Of a DNA stretch of 64,000 nucleotides, positions 30,884 to 41,707 are shown one piece after another. A program made the translations under genes and the position numbers. The stretch is from Rhizomys pruinosus. Taxonomy: Eukaryota > Chordata > Mammalia > Rodentia > Spalacidae. Below the pieces are notes generated by a model. That model ran no database searches. It was not told the DNA's origin and saw only the letters and a list, made by a program, of their open reading frames with translations. The stretch covers positions 151,620 to 215,619 of the forward strand of contig VZQC01009966.1 in the NCBI GenBank assembly GCA_009823505.1, in the 5' to 3' direction. Position 1 is the first letter of the stretch; each line of letters starts with the position of its first letter.

Positions 30884-30979
30884 TATGTGCGTGTGTGTAT
30901 GCACACTCACACACACTCGAAAATGTTAGAGGAGAAATTGTTGGGTCAAAGCTTATGTTTGACATTTTAACACACTGTC

Positions 30980-31545
30980 TTAGTTTCATTTTCTGCTGCT
31001 GTGATAAAATATCTTGACAAAAGAAACTTAGGGAGAATGAGTTTATTTGAATCACAAGTCTAGGTTCATCATTGCAAGGAAGTCAAGGCTCCTGAGAGTG
31101 GTTACTCTCCATTGTCTTAAAGCTTTATTTTTCACTTAAAAATATCTTGAAGGTCTTTCACATCGGTCCAAGCGTGCTTACTGCTCACCCCCTTTCCTTT
31201 TAACCTTATATTCCATAGCATAGAAACAACACATGGTGGGCATGTAAATGGTTCTTTGTGTGTGGTGGGAACTTGAAGCAGCTAGTCACATCACATCCAT
31301 AGTCAAGAGCAGAAGGTGATGAATTAATGCATGCATGCTTGTGCTCAGTTTTCCTTCATATAATCTGAGATCCCCTCCCTACACAGAAGTATGACCTGAA
31401 GCAAAAAAGGAGGAGACATGCTCAGTCTGATCACTTATAGTTATCTCACATTGAGTAACATAATCAAAACAAGCCATCACAGACATACCAACAGGCTAAC
31501 TTAATACAGACTATCCTCCACTGAGACTCTCAGATGGTTCTCGAG
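30980..31545 (+). mobile_element. Family A repeat, diverged, interrupted
   Basis: Starts TTAGTTTCATTTTCTGCTGC, TGTGATAAAATATCTTGACA. Interrupted at 31093-31256 by sequence like 30245-30400, then resumes at GAACTTGAAGCAGCTAGTCA. Confidence 0.7.
31093..31256 (+). repeat. Second copy of 30245-30400 segment
   Basis: Shares GAGAGTGGTTA, CTTGAAGGT, TTTCA and TGGTGGGCATGTAA in the same order and orientation as 30245-30400. Diverged, with small indels. Confidence 0.75.
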
Positions 31546-31560
31546 TAGAGTTGACAGTTA

Positions 31561-31826
31561 AAAATAGCCATCACGGGGCTGGAGAGATAGCCTAGCGGTT
31601 AAGAGCACCGACTGCTCTTGCAGAGGACCCGGGTTCTATCCCCAGCACCCACATGGCGGCTAAGAACCGTCTGTAACTCCAATTCCAGGAGAACTCCAGT
31701 TCCAGGGGAATCCAAGACCTTCTTCTGACCTCTGCGGCTTTGCACGATACGGGTGCACAGACCTGCATGCAGACAGTACATTCATACACATACAAAAATA
31801 AATAAAATAAAAAAAATAGCCATCAC
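31561..31826 (+). mobile_element. Young B2 SINE with TSD
   Basis: TSD AAAATAGCCATCAC at 31561-31574 and 31813-31826. Full-length with box A, near-perfect B-box (GGTTCTATCC) and the 17-base duplication. Confidence 0.97.
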
Positions 31827-32754
31827 ACACAGGCTACCAAATTGCCCTGTAGAAGGCCAGAACCTGGACTGTTGTAGAATGTGCTTTGTGAAAGACAAGA
31901 TGTCCCCATAGTCCCCACAACATTCTCTCATTTATTTGAGAATCATTGATTGATAATTCAGTAAGAGCGTAATCACTGTGTTTTCTCAACCAGAGAAATC
32001 TATGTTGAAAGGCCTACTTCTAATTGCAGAATAAAACATGTTGCTTTCTGTTGAAGTAATTTCAGGCACCAGTGAGCAAGGAAGGGAGGACTTTGGGGGG
32101 TATACAAGCTATTCTGTGCCCCTGAGATTATTCTGTCTTGGTTGTTGGCTGTGCTGTGAGGCACATATAACTGTTCCCTTTGGTTGGGGAGCCAAGTGCT
32201 TGAGGGGAATCAAATGCTTCAGGCAAGTAGACACTTGGGGGAGCCAGGTCCACATTCAAAGTTCAACACAGACTGAGGAGGCCCTCAGAGACACAGCAGT
32301 ACTTGAAATTTCTGGTTATGTCTGTAGAGGGCTATAATGGGACCTGGCAGAACATAGGCATCAACATCTCTTGTAATAGGAGCCCAGAGCCACTGAGAGA
32401 AGACATCATCCTGAGGTGTGCGAAGATTCCTGGAAGAACAGGAATTTTGGGGTCAGCCACACATCACATTTGAGGGACATCATCAGCCTGCAACCAGGAG
32501 ATTGGCAAGAACACAGGCTGAGCCATTTGTAAGAGGCTGGAAGGTAGATAATCAAGCTGGCTACAGAGGAGCAGATCAGAACTGTGATGGTAGCAATGGC
32601 CAGAATCAGCCTTGTGGGGTTCTGGCCACCTGGTCTAAGGAGGATCAGCCCCATTAGGGCTCAAGAGCTATGCATGTGTGTCAATGATGGAGGCTGGGCA
32701 AGGGTGTAGAAGAAACTAGAGCCCAGGAAAATCTCACAGTAACTCTGAGAGGTG
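31827..32754. other. No gene recognised
   Basis: Long stretch without a nameable repeat. An 82-codon minus-strand frame (32406-32654) contains a hydrophobic segment (LILAIATITVLICSSVASLI), but nothing supports it as a real exon. Confidence 0.45.
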
Positions 32755-32860
32755 GAACCTTACATCATCCCGTTAAGTAGGAGCCAGACACAAAGAGTTC
32801 TCAGGGGCAGAGTCAGGGTTTGCATTCATTCTGTCCAACAGCCCTGTGGAGCAAAGGATA
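32755..32860 (+). mobile_element. Possible MIR relic
   Basis: GGGGCAGAGTCAGGGTTTGC and TTCTGTCCAACAGCCCTGTG resemble the MIR 3' half. Confidence 0.3.
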
Positions 32861-32961
32861 CCACATATGCCCATCTGTCCACACTGCTGTCCTGTTGGCT
32901 CTGTTGGAGGTTTACATGGCACTCCGTGGTTACTCAACATTCCCTTGGTGAGCGATTATCT

Positions 32962-33830
32962 TCATTTTGTTTCGTGGCTGTGATAAAATGTCAAAACAAC
33001 TTGGGGACATAAACGAAAGTTCCCAGAAAAACTGCGTCTTGAAACTGAACCTTCTGCAAAGCTGATCAACTGATCAGAACTTCCGTGATTGTGGAGTTTG
33101 GAATGTTGCAGGTCCAGAGCCTATTTACAATTTAGCTCCCTAAATAGCCATTTCTTGCCTGCCTCTGTGTCTGACCTAATATCCTGTGACTAATGGATAA
33201 AAGCCTCTTGGAATACGTTAACTTGGCAGACTACCACCTTCCACCAATCAAAAGGCTGAATGTCATTGGATGGCATCAGAGGCCTAGAGATGAGATTTCT
33301 GCTTTGCTGTAACCACCTACTTAATGTTTCTACTTGAAAAGTGACTTGATTTATAACTTTCTTTGTTCTGTTACTATAAAAACTTAAACTGCTTGTGCAC
33401 TGGAACATGGAATTTGGGATGACTTAAATCTGTGTTCCTGGGACCATGACCACTCATATTTAGCTCTAGTATAAGCGATCTCTTATCCATTTTGAGGTGA
33501 GGGTTGTACTTCTCTTGTGTTGATAGGGAGAAAGCATTTATTTCAGCTCATAGTTCAAGATCATAGTTCCTTTTGCAGAAGAGTCATGGTGGTGGGAGCT
33601 TGAGGGCACTGGCCACATCCTAACCATGATGAGGAGCACAGGGAAATGCATGCATGCAGCCTGTGCTATGCTCTCTTCCACTCTTCCACAGTTTGAAATC
33701 CTCTGCCCAGGGAACGCTGCTATCCACAGCTGATGGATCTTCTGCTCCAATTAATGTAGTCAAGACACGCCCCCCATCATGCCCGAAGGCCAACCTGATC
33801 TAGACAGTCCCTTACTGACAGTCTCTTTCC
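32962..33830 (+). mobile_element. Family A repeat split by an LTR
   Basis: First part TTTCGTGGCTGTGATAAAAT (about 32962-33010). The second part begins GAAAGCATTTATTTCAGCTC (33513) and runs to about 33830. Confidence 0.7.
33011..33512 (+). mobile_element. Solo-LTR-like repeat
   Basis: CTGAACCTTCTGCAAAGCTG, CTAATATCCTGTGACTAATG, a TATA-like TACTATAAAAACTT, GGAACATGGAATTTGGGATG and end TCTTGTGTTGATA. The same repeat is at 42999-44135. It sits between the two halves of a family A copy. Confidence 0.7.
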
Positions 33831-34345
33831 AGTTGATTCTACATTGTGTCAGAGCAGAGCTTCCTAGTTATGAGGAGGGCAGGAGAGGAAGTATAACCCA
33901 GGGCAATGGTGACAAGTCTCAGACTTGGGTTTAAGAGAGACACTGAGATGGATCGATAGTTGGGGGTACACAGATGATCAGAAGAATGATTAATGCCATG
34001 CAGCATGGCAGGGTTTCTAAGGAGAGTTCAGGCTCCAGCACCAGAAAGACAGCAAGGCGGGCTCTCAAGAGAGGAACCAGAGCCCAAGTGGCAGAAGTGG
34101 CTTCTCTTTTTAGATCATTCTGAGGTTCATTTCAGAGCACAAGCTCAGGCTCTGGACCTGCGACATTCCAAACTCTCCACAATCACTGAAGGCAGGTGCG
34201 ATGATCTTCTAAAGACAGATGTGTCCTTCCCTTTGGCTGTTAAAACAATGGTCCCCAAGGAACTGGAGTTCCTCAGGAATCTCATGCTGGGAGAAGGAAA
34301 GGCTGGGAGCCTGGTGCCAATCTGACGGGAAGCTGTCTTCTGGTG
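33831..34345. other. No gene recognised
   Basis: Unassigned. A 33-base stretch (about 34158-34193) resembles, in reverse, part of the neighbouring LTR (near 33085-33118). Confidence 0.45.
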
Positions 34346-34910
34346 CTGCTTAAATACCTATATATCTAACTGCTTGTGCTTCATTAGTAGGATCGAAAGG
34401 TTACCCCTGGACAAACTGTCAGCCCATGAAAGGAAACAGCCAGAATTGACCAGATTCCAAGTCAACAGCTCCAGAGAGAGTGGACTGTTTTACTTCTCAT
34501 CCACCTGTGCCCCTTTTCTAAGCCTAGGGAACAACCTGCGGAAGAGGGGGCGTGGTAGAATGTAAAGGCTCCGATTGGGGTGAATGGTGAAACTACAGCA
34601 ATGTAGTCTGGACACTCATTTGATCAACTTGATTGAACAAACAACCTGTCACCCCCCACTGGATGGTGGGGCTGTAGGTGTTTGGGCACAACAGCCTGCA
34701 GATAGGTTTTGCATGAAGGATGCTTGTACTCATGGATTATCACTTATAGCTAAAAATGAAAAAAAAAAACAAAAACAGAGAAAGATGCAAGACAGTTATG
34801 GCAGATACATGATCTGGGATGGGGTGGGGGTGGGGGGGAAGGAAGAAAAAATGCTTGTCTGAATGAAAATGATGTCGAAATGCACAAAGCATCAATAAAA
34901 AAAAAAAAAA
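34346..34910 (+). mobile_element. Retroposon R copy 2
   Basis: Longest plus-strand copy. Starts near CTGCTTAAATACCTATATAT, contains GGAAGAGGGGGCGTGGTAGA and GGATGCTTGTACTCATGG, has an A-rich stretch at 34758-34785, and ends CATCAATAAAAAAAAAAAAA (a polyadenylation-like end). A 63-codon frame from a TTG at 34374 is 52/63 identical to one in the copy at 48245. Confidence 0.7.
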
Positions 34911-35640
34911 GAGAGACTTCACACAATTCAATTCTGACAGCTTGTTAGGGTACCTTGCAGGAGATACTAGAGAGACAATGACGGGTCAGCGATGGGCAGG
35001 ACCACACCTGGACCAGGACTGCTTAGCTGTGTACACCTCTAACCTCTATTTCAATCTCAACCGAAGATGGACTTAAGGAGTCACTAGATCACTCTGTTCC
35101 TCTTTCTACTGTAGTCACATAGAGCACATCTCCTTTTCCTGCTCTTTTACTTGTTTAATTAGCCTTTTGAGAATGGCTGGCTCCACCTAGTTTGTTATCA
35201 CTGCTAGGGCCCAGGCTCTGACCCTCACAGCTCTGGTAACATTGTCTGAAACAAAAATCAAATTTAGAGGTAAGTTGACAGTCATTTAAAGGTAGCAGTA
35301 GCTTTTCCCTGCAAATTTAGGTGTTGTTTGTCCCTTAAAGTACCCGCTTAATGGCTAATAGAATGTTCCTTACTTCAGGAGAAGGTCATCCTGAGGTTGT
35401 CATGGAGACAGTGTTTCTCATCAAAGCCCACTTAGAAAATGTCCCTGTGTTTTGATAAGAGTGACCTATCTCAGATGTGGGAGAGAGGTGGAGGGGAGAG
35501 CTGCCACTCCCTCTGATGGTCTGAGGTGGGGTTCAGCTTGAGAGAGGATGGGGCAGGTGTGGTGGAGTTCTGATAACTAAGCCAAATGGCTTCTCTAGTT
35601 TTGGAAAGAATCAGACCCCAAACAACATTAGCTGTTCTTC
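34911..35640. other. No gene recognised
   Basis: Unassigned, moderately GC-balanced sequence. Confidence 0.5.
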
Positions 35641-35659
35641 TTTATACTACGGTGGTGTG

Positions 35660-35710
35660 CTGGGTGGTGGTGTGTGGTGGTGTTGTGTGTGTGTGTGTGT
35701 GTGTGTGTTG
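35660..35710. repeat. (GT)n-rich stretch
   Basis: GTG/GT repeat, including about 12 pure GT units. Confidence 0.93.
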
Positions 35711-35957
35711 TGCATGGGGAGACCAGAAGCCAACCTTAGGTACCTCCCGCAGTTGCTATCCCCTTTTTTTGGGACCCTCCAATTAGGCTAACCTGGTTGG
35801 CCAGTGAGCCTGAGATCCTCCTGTCTCTACCTCCCCAGAACTGGGATTATAAGCCTATACTACCACGCTCAGATTTTTATGTGGCCTTTGGGGATCAAAT
35901 CTAGGTCCTTTTGTTTACATAGTAAGCACTTTACTGAATGAGCCTTCTCGTCAGCCA
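35711..35957 (-). mobile_element. B4-type SINE
   Basis: GAACTGGGATTATAAGCCTA, then GGGGATCAAATCTAGGTCCT and CTTTACTGAATGAGCCTTCT on plus. Confidence 0.75.
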
Positions 35958-36039
35958 CACTCACCATCCTGTTCCTCTTTTGCCCCATCCTTCCCATTGT
36001 CACCTGCTTGGCTATTTAATGCCTCCCTGTGCTGTGCAC

Positions 36040-36160
36040 ACTGTGAATGCTGCCTTAGCAGAACTGATGGTGCAGCCAGTTCGCAGAGGAGGAAACTGAA
36101 GCTCAGAGGACCAAGTCAGTTTCTGGAGATCACAGTAGCCTGCTTAACCTCTCAGCCTCC
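36040..36160 (+). mobile_element. MIR relic
   Basis: GAGGAGGAAACTGAAGCTCA, then GAGGACCAAGTCAGTTTC, matching the MIR core 'GAGGAAACTGAGGCTCAGAGAGG'-type segment in part. Confidence 0.6.
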
Positions 36161-36635
36161 CTCCCGCCTCACTGTGTAAGTTTAGAGTCCTCTAGAGGGC
36201 TGATACTGACTTCCGGGCTCTGAGGTGAAAGGAACATTGGTGCAAATGTCTTCACCTCCTGCCCATGATGGCAAAATGTACTACCCATGAGGCTCTCGGC
36301 TGGACCTTGGACATAAATCACATTTATGGCCTCAGGCTCAGTGACCCTATGCATAAATGACAGCATTAACATTTCCACTATATGTCCCTAGTGCATACAC
36401 TTGCTTTCAGAAGAGAAAGCTTGCTTTTGGTTCAGGAGTTGTCCTAGAGACCAGGAAGGGGAAATGCTTTGGGAGAACAAGAGAACAATGACAACTCAAG
36501 GCTCAGCAGAACTGTCTTAGGAGGGTAGACAGTTCTGACTTGCTGACATGCAGGAGGCCGCTCTCCCTGAGTTAGAGCTCTCCTCCATTAATTCACCTGC
36601 AGACATAGAAACAACAATGACAGCCATGGCTCCTG
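36161..36635. other. No gene recognised
   Basis: Unassigned. Includes the first copy (36541-36570) of a 30-base sequence repeated at 37586-37615. Confidence 0.5.
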
Positions 36636-37035
36636 TATTAGTCTGAATCCTCTACAGGAGTAGATCTGATTGATTCACTACAAAGTATAAAAGGGGAATT
36701 ATTAGATTGAAGTACACGATAGGAGCTGGGTGGTCCAACAATGGCTATCTGCACAGCAGGGCTTGAGAACCCAGCAGCTGCTAGGTTCATGCACTGGGAG
36801 GACTCAGCAGCCCCAGCTTGGCACTGAAAGCCTGGAGGGCTCCTGGTTAGTTACTGTCTTTAGTGCAGGCTGCAGGGTGGAAGTAGTTGGGTTCTCACAT
36901 CAGGGAAGGATATCTCCCCTCAGTTAATCCTTTCTGGAAATGCCCTTGCAAACCCACCCAGACACATTTCTTTTGCTTGATTCCACATCTGAGCAAGTTG
37001 AGAAGATCATCATAGATTCCTTGGACTAGGTCTAA
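36636..37035 (+). mobile_element. Family C rodent repeat
   Basis: GTATTAGTCTGAATCCTCTA, GGTGGTCCAACAATGGCTAT and later TCTGAGCAAGTTGAGAAGAT. A related copy is at 63180. Confidence 0.65.
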
Positions 37036-37056
37036 TACACATACATGTTCTACCTT

Positions 37057-37057
37057 T

Positions 37058-37106
<49 letters not shown>

Positions 37107-37117
37107 TTTTTTTTAGA
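37057..37117. repeat. (CTTT)n microsatellite
   Basis: About 12 TTTC units, then a T run. Confidence 0.96.
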
Positions 37118-37900
37118 GCAGCAGTCTTCTGAGTTTTACCTTTTCTTGACTAAGCTCTTCAATTTATAATTACTTCTTCCATTTTACTCACATTGAAACA
37201 ATTTGGCATTGTATCCTATCTTGCTTAAAGTCCTACTGCTGTGGTCATGTCTAGGAGTAAGGTTGGTCTAGGAGAAGGTTGGTAACCACCTAGGGGTTGA
37301 GGTCATTTTCTCAGCCAATTAAAGAATCAAAGGGCAGGAAAAAGCTCAGACCAGTGGAAAGAAAAAAGCAAACAAATGTTTATTGAAAGATAATCACACA
37401 CACACACATACACACACAGAGAGACAGAGAGACAGAGATAGAGAGAGACACAGAGAGATAGATAGAGAGAAACAGAGAGAGAAAGATATATAGAGAGAAA
37501 GAAATAAAGGTCTGTACAATTAGAGATTGGAATTCAGAAACTTAAAATCCAAAGTGCCCAGGAGGGCTTGGGCCTTTTGAAATATTGCTGACATGCAGGA
37601 GGCCACTCTCCCTGATTTTTGGATTGGTCAATTTAAAGAAGGCTGATAGGTTTGAGGTTGCAAATGATGAGGTATCTAAGTCCAGCCTCAGTCTTTTCTG
37701 AATTTGTTTGAACTAATTGGCTAGAAAGAGAACACCCCTGGCTAAAGCAGAAACCCAAGGCCTTTGTTTCAGACCAAGAAGAAGCCCAAAGTGCGTCCTC
37801 TTCATTATTTCTCAGTCACTCTTTTTTGCTTACCAAAGATTTAGACCCTTACACTACTGCTAGTAAGATCAGGAGCCAAGGTTTGTCAACTCTAATTGGC
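37118..37900. other. Unassigned, possibly LTR-related
   Basis: Contains TTTATTGAAAGATAATCACA, a compound CA/GAGA/GATA simple repeat at 37393-37510, and the second copy of the 30-base repeat. No coding similarity. LTR origin is only a guess. Confidence 0.35.
37393..37510. repeat. Compound (CA)n/(AGAG)n/(GATA) repeat
   Basis: CACACACATACACACACAGA followed by GAGA and GATA motifs. Confidence 0.93.
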
Positions 37901-38027
37901 TTTAAAAACTTCATTTTATCTGCTAAATGTTGAAGCATCTAGCAAGTGCCTGCCATGATGATCCTATTGGCATAAAACTGAGTTTAGAATTATTTCAAAC
38001 TCTCCAAAAAAGGCCAGGGCACATGGA

Positions 38028-38212
38028 GGGAAGAGCTAACATTTACCAAGTGTCTACAGTGTACTTTTCCCACGTTCTTCTTTTTTTCTTACAGCAGCTC
38101 TATGAAAATAGGTCATAGACCTACTTCATTATAAAGATAATTGCATCAATGTGAAAAAGAATTTAGAATCTAGAGAGTTTCAGATTTTCAGTCACACAGT
38201 TATATTTTAGAA
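38028..38212 (+). mobile_element. MIR relic
   Basis: GAGCTAACATTTACCAAGTG, then CAGCAGCTCTATGAAAATAG and TCAGTCACACAGTTATAT: MIR from its start through the core to the 3' part. Confidence 0.75.
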
Positions 38213-38625
38213 AGTGTATTTCAAGAACAAAGATCTTTAAAGATCACAATGAGCATAAAAATCTACACCACAAAGTAACAGACACCAGCAAGTGATCCTG
38301 AATGGTGCATGAAAACCAAACATAAAGGGCTCCCGGAAAGTCCTACACTGATTAGTTCACAAGCTGTAAAAGTAAATGGAAGTATTTTCTCTCAGCTGGG
38401 CACATGGCTGAACTCCTAAGCTGCCCACACAATCAAGTTTCCTTTTGGCTCCAGTGCCAAACTCAACTTTGAGGAAAAGAGCACAATAACAGTCTTCGTG
38501 ATACAAACCACACTTCTCAACAGATCCATTTCCCACCCTTCAGTCAAGGAAGAAAGCAGTGCATTGTGGTGCTTCATTTGGATCCACTTCCTTGACAGCT
38601 TGATTGGGGGTTCTAGTAGGGAGCA
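38213..38625. other. No gene recognised
   Basis: Unassigned sequence. Confidence 0.5.
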
Positions 38626-38985
38626 TAGTGTTCTGGTTTCTTTTAATTGCTATGACAAAATACTCTGACCAATACCAACTTGGGGAGGAAAGGGTTTATT
38701 TGTCTTACATCTCCTGGATCACAGTTCATCACTTAGGGAGCCCAAGGAGGGAACTCAGGGCAGGAACCTGGAGGCAGAAGCTGAATTGCAGGCCATGGAG
38801 GAACATTGCTTACTGGCTTGCTCCCCTGGCCCATGCTTAGCCTGCTTTCTTATACAATATAGGACCATCTGCCCAGGGGTGGAATGCCCACAGTGGGATG
38901 GGCCTTCCCACATCACCCATCAAGAAGATACCTCACAGATGTAGCCACAAGCCAATCCAATGGAGGAAATTCCCCAATTGAAGCT
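38626..38985 (+). mobile_element. Family A repeat, diverged
   Basis: GTTCTGGTTTCTTTTAATTG, CTATGACAAAATACTCTGAC, AGGGTTTATTTGTCTTAC and GGGATGGGCCTTCCCACATC. Confidence 0.7.
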
Positions 38986-39578
38986 CCCTCGAGGCAGATG
39001 CATCAAGCTGATGCTAAAGCACACACAGCTACTCAGATACCTTGACTCAACACCAGTCCTCCTCTACTGGGGAAGGTTGCCTCTTCAACTGAGCAGTCAG
39101 CTTCAGGAGGGCTACACACGGAGTGGTAGAGAAGGAAGGGGTCAGTGCCTAGACAGCTACATCAGCTGAATCAACCCTGGTTATCAAAGAGGTGACAGAT
39201 ATCGTAGCCAGATTTCCCTTACATTCCTCCTCCACTTCCTTTCTGAGGTAACTGCCCACACAATGACTTGATCTTGTTATAGACATGACTTTGAGTACAG
39301 AGGGCAGCTGCTGAGGTTTCCAGGTTCTTGTGTGCTGGAATGAAAAATTGGATCAGAGACACATGGATAATGATAGAACTAAAGGTAGTTTATTATGTGA
39401 GAGAAAGACACTCCTGAGAATGGAAGTGAACTAGAAAGGTGGGAAAGGTCTCAAGATCAACAGCCTTGGGCCAGGAGAGTCCCGACCTGTACAGGTGATT
39501 CAGATAGCGCCACTTCTCCTCTGGTAATTGCAGGGCTTTTCTGGAGTGTGTTGTTCTGTTACATGGTGGGGAGGGTTC
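38986..39578. other. No gene recognised
   Basis: Unassigned. TTATTATGTGAGAGAAAGAC near 39390 may belong to another LTR, but I cannot place it. Confidence 0.4.
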
Positions 39579-39758
39579 TGTTTTAGTCACTTTTCTGCTG
39601 CTGTGATAAAACCAACATGACCAAGGTAACTTATAAGAAGAAGAGTTTATTTGAGCTTATGATTGACGGTTCCAGGGAATCAGAGTCTGTCATGCTAGGG
39701 AGGCATGGTGGCAGGGGCTGGAGAAGAAAACTGAGGTTCACATCTTCCAATGAGCCCA

Positions 39759-39815
<57 letters not shown>

Positions 39816-39981
39816 TGGAGACTGGCAAGGCTTATTGAACTCACCAAGTCTACCCCCAGTGATGTACTTCCTCCAGCATGGCCACACCTTCTAAGACTTC
39901 TCAAAACAGCACCACCAACTGGGGACAAAAAAATATGAATGCTTGAAGCCTATGGGGGACATTTTCATTCAAACCACCACA
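39579..39981 (+). mobile_element. Family A left terminal repeat
   Basis: TGTTTTAGTCACTTTTCTGC to TTCATTCAAACCACCACA. Has TATA-like ACTTATAAGAAG about 55 bases in. Expanded by a GA microsatellite. Confidence 0.85.
39760..39812. repeat. (GA)n microsatellite
   Basis: About 26 GA units inside the left terminal repeat; the right copy has only about 5. Confidence 0.98.
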
Positions 39982-41707
39982 TTCCACTCCCTGGGCCCCA
40001 TAGGCTCATGAACATATAAAATGCAAAATGCCTTTAGTCTAACCTTAAAAGTCCCCATAGTCTTTACCAGTCTCAATACCATTCAAAAGTCTACAGTCCA
40101 AAGTCTCATCTGAGACCCAGGCCAATCTCTTAACTATAAGCTCCTGTAAAATCAAAAGACAAATTACATACTCCCAACATACAGTGGAACCAAATCACAT
40201 TCCCGTTCCAAAAGGGAGGAATAGAGGCATAGTGAGGAAATACTGGACCAAAACAAGACAAAACCAGCAGGGCAAACTCCAAGTCCAGTAGCTCTACATA
40301 GAACTTCTGGGACTTGACTTCCAAAGGGCTTAGATGGCTCAGCTCTTCCAGCTTTGCATGCAAAATACATCTCTTTCTTAGGCTGGTTCCCTCCCTGTAT
40401 GCAGCTGTCCTTGGCAAACATCTCACAGCTCTGGCATCTCCAATGTCTTCTTGGGGTTTCTGCTGCCAACCAGGCTTCACTTTCATAGCTTCACGCAATG
40501 GTCTATCAGGGCCTTCTTTTTGCAGGGACGCCCCTGCTGCACTCTGCCTGGTCTCGGTGGCTCTCTGAAATGTGGAGGAAGAACTGATGACCCCTTCATC
40601 CTTGCATCCTTCATGTCTCTAAAGCCAGCACCATGTGAATGAAACTGTCAAGTTTGGCTGCAAGTTTGGGATGGACTTTGACCTACTTCAAACACATTTA
40701 CAACATTTCTCTGTCCTAGACTTGGTATAGAAAACCCATTCAGTATTTTCTTTCAAAAGTTGGAGGCTTAGCTGGATGTGGTCTTACCCTGTTTCTATTG
40801 TTTACTTGTAAATCTCTAGGCCTCTCCTTAATCACTTTAATTTCACTCTTTCCATTGTTTACTTGTAAATATCTAGGCCTCTCCTTAATCATTTTAATCT
40901 CCTTATCAAAGGGATCCTCTCCTTTACTTGCCTTGTGTCCAGCATTAATCTTCCTAGTGCACTTTTCCAATCAAAACAGCAATTATGCATTTCTTTCTGC
41001 CCCATTTGTTCTTTTTCACTGTAGATCTGTGTAATATTCACCATTCACCAATATTCATCATTAATATTCACCATGCCACCATTTCTACATTAGGCTGTCT
41101 TGAAATATCCTCCACCAAAAAAATTAGTCCATTGCTTTTCAACTTAGCCTTGGGCAAGCATTTGGGCTGTGGGCAAACTCCAGCCAGACTCTGTGACAAA
41201 ATATCCCAGTTGTTTGAGGAAGAGGAGGCATGGTAGAATGTAAGGGCTGTGGAGAGATGGGGTGAATCATGAGACTACAGGAATATAGTCTGGACTCCTA
41301 ATTGATCAACATGCCTGTGCATACAAGCTTCTCCAACTGGACTATGGGAACCTTTGGTTGTTCAAAATTTGGACATAGATACTTGCAAAATGCACCAGTT
41401 ATCTAATTGTATGACAAACTGAGTAACATCAATGTTATCTGCAAACAACTGTGTCATTATATTGGATAATCCATTAAAAATAAACAAATAAAAAATATCC
41501 CAGTTGCTGCTTAAGTCTTTATTTTCCTCTGGAAATACATTTTTCTCAGCACTGCTTTCTTCCAAGCTTCTACTAGAATGGCCCACTAAACTCTCCTTAC
41601 AGCAGTCAGCTTTTCTATCCCAAAGTTCTGACGTCTTCTACATTTCTCCAAATACCCACATGGTCAGGTTCTTCACAGCCAACAGCCCACTCTCTGGTAC
41701 CAAATAC
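39982..41707 (+). mobile_element. Internal region of the LTR-type element
   Basis: Non-coding in all frames. Contains a local tandem duplication near 40790-40890 (TTGTTTACTTGTAAAT, CTAGGCCTCTCCTTAATCA twice) and a retroposon R insertion at 41213-41491. Confidence 0.65.
41198..41506 (+). mobile_element. Retroposon R copy 3 with TSD
   Basis: TSD AAAATATCCCAGTTG at 41198-41212 and 41492-41506. Body 41213-41491 shares GGCATGGTAGAATGTAAGGG and ATATAGTCTGGACTCCTAAT with the other copies. A-rich tail AAAAATAAACAAATAAAAA. 5'-truncated. Confidence 0.85.

Larger units (their letters stand above)
30244..30975 (-). mobile_element. Ancient L1 relic with SINE and T-run insertions
   Basis: CTTGGAACTTTGTCTTTCCA through TTCCATAGTATACCATCTGG, and then GGAACATTCTGGTATACATC and GAAATTGTTGGGTCAAAGCT, an order seen in antisense old L1. 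A TG-rich stretch with a B4-type SINE and a T run separate the pieces. Confidence 0.5.

Noticed and set aside
31592..31795. Recurrent small proteins of the type MYCLHAGLCTRVVQCRGGQK at many sites (5145, 7475, 10035, 24163, 31599, 57294)
   Set aside because: They are antisense translations of B2 SINEs, which is why the same peptide recurs.
32406..32654. 82-codon minus-strand frame with a hydrophobic stretch
   Set aside because: No recognised family, no splice or promoter context, and chance frames of this size are common in the window.
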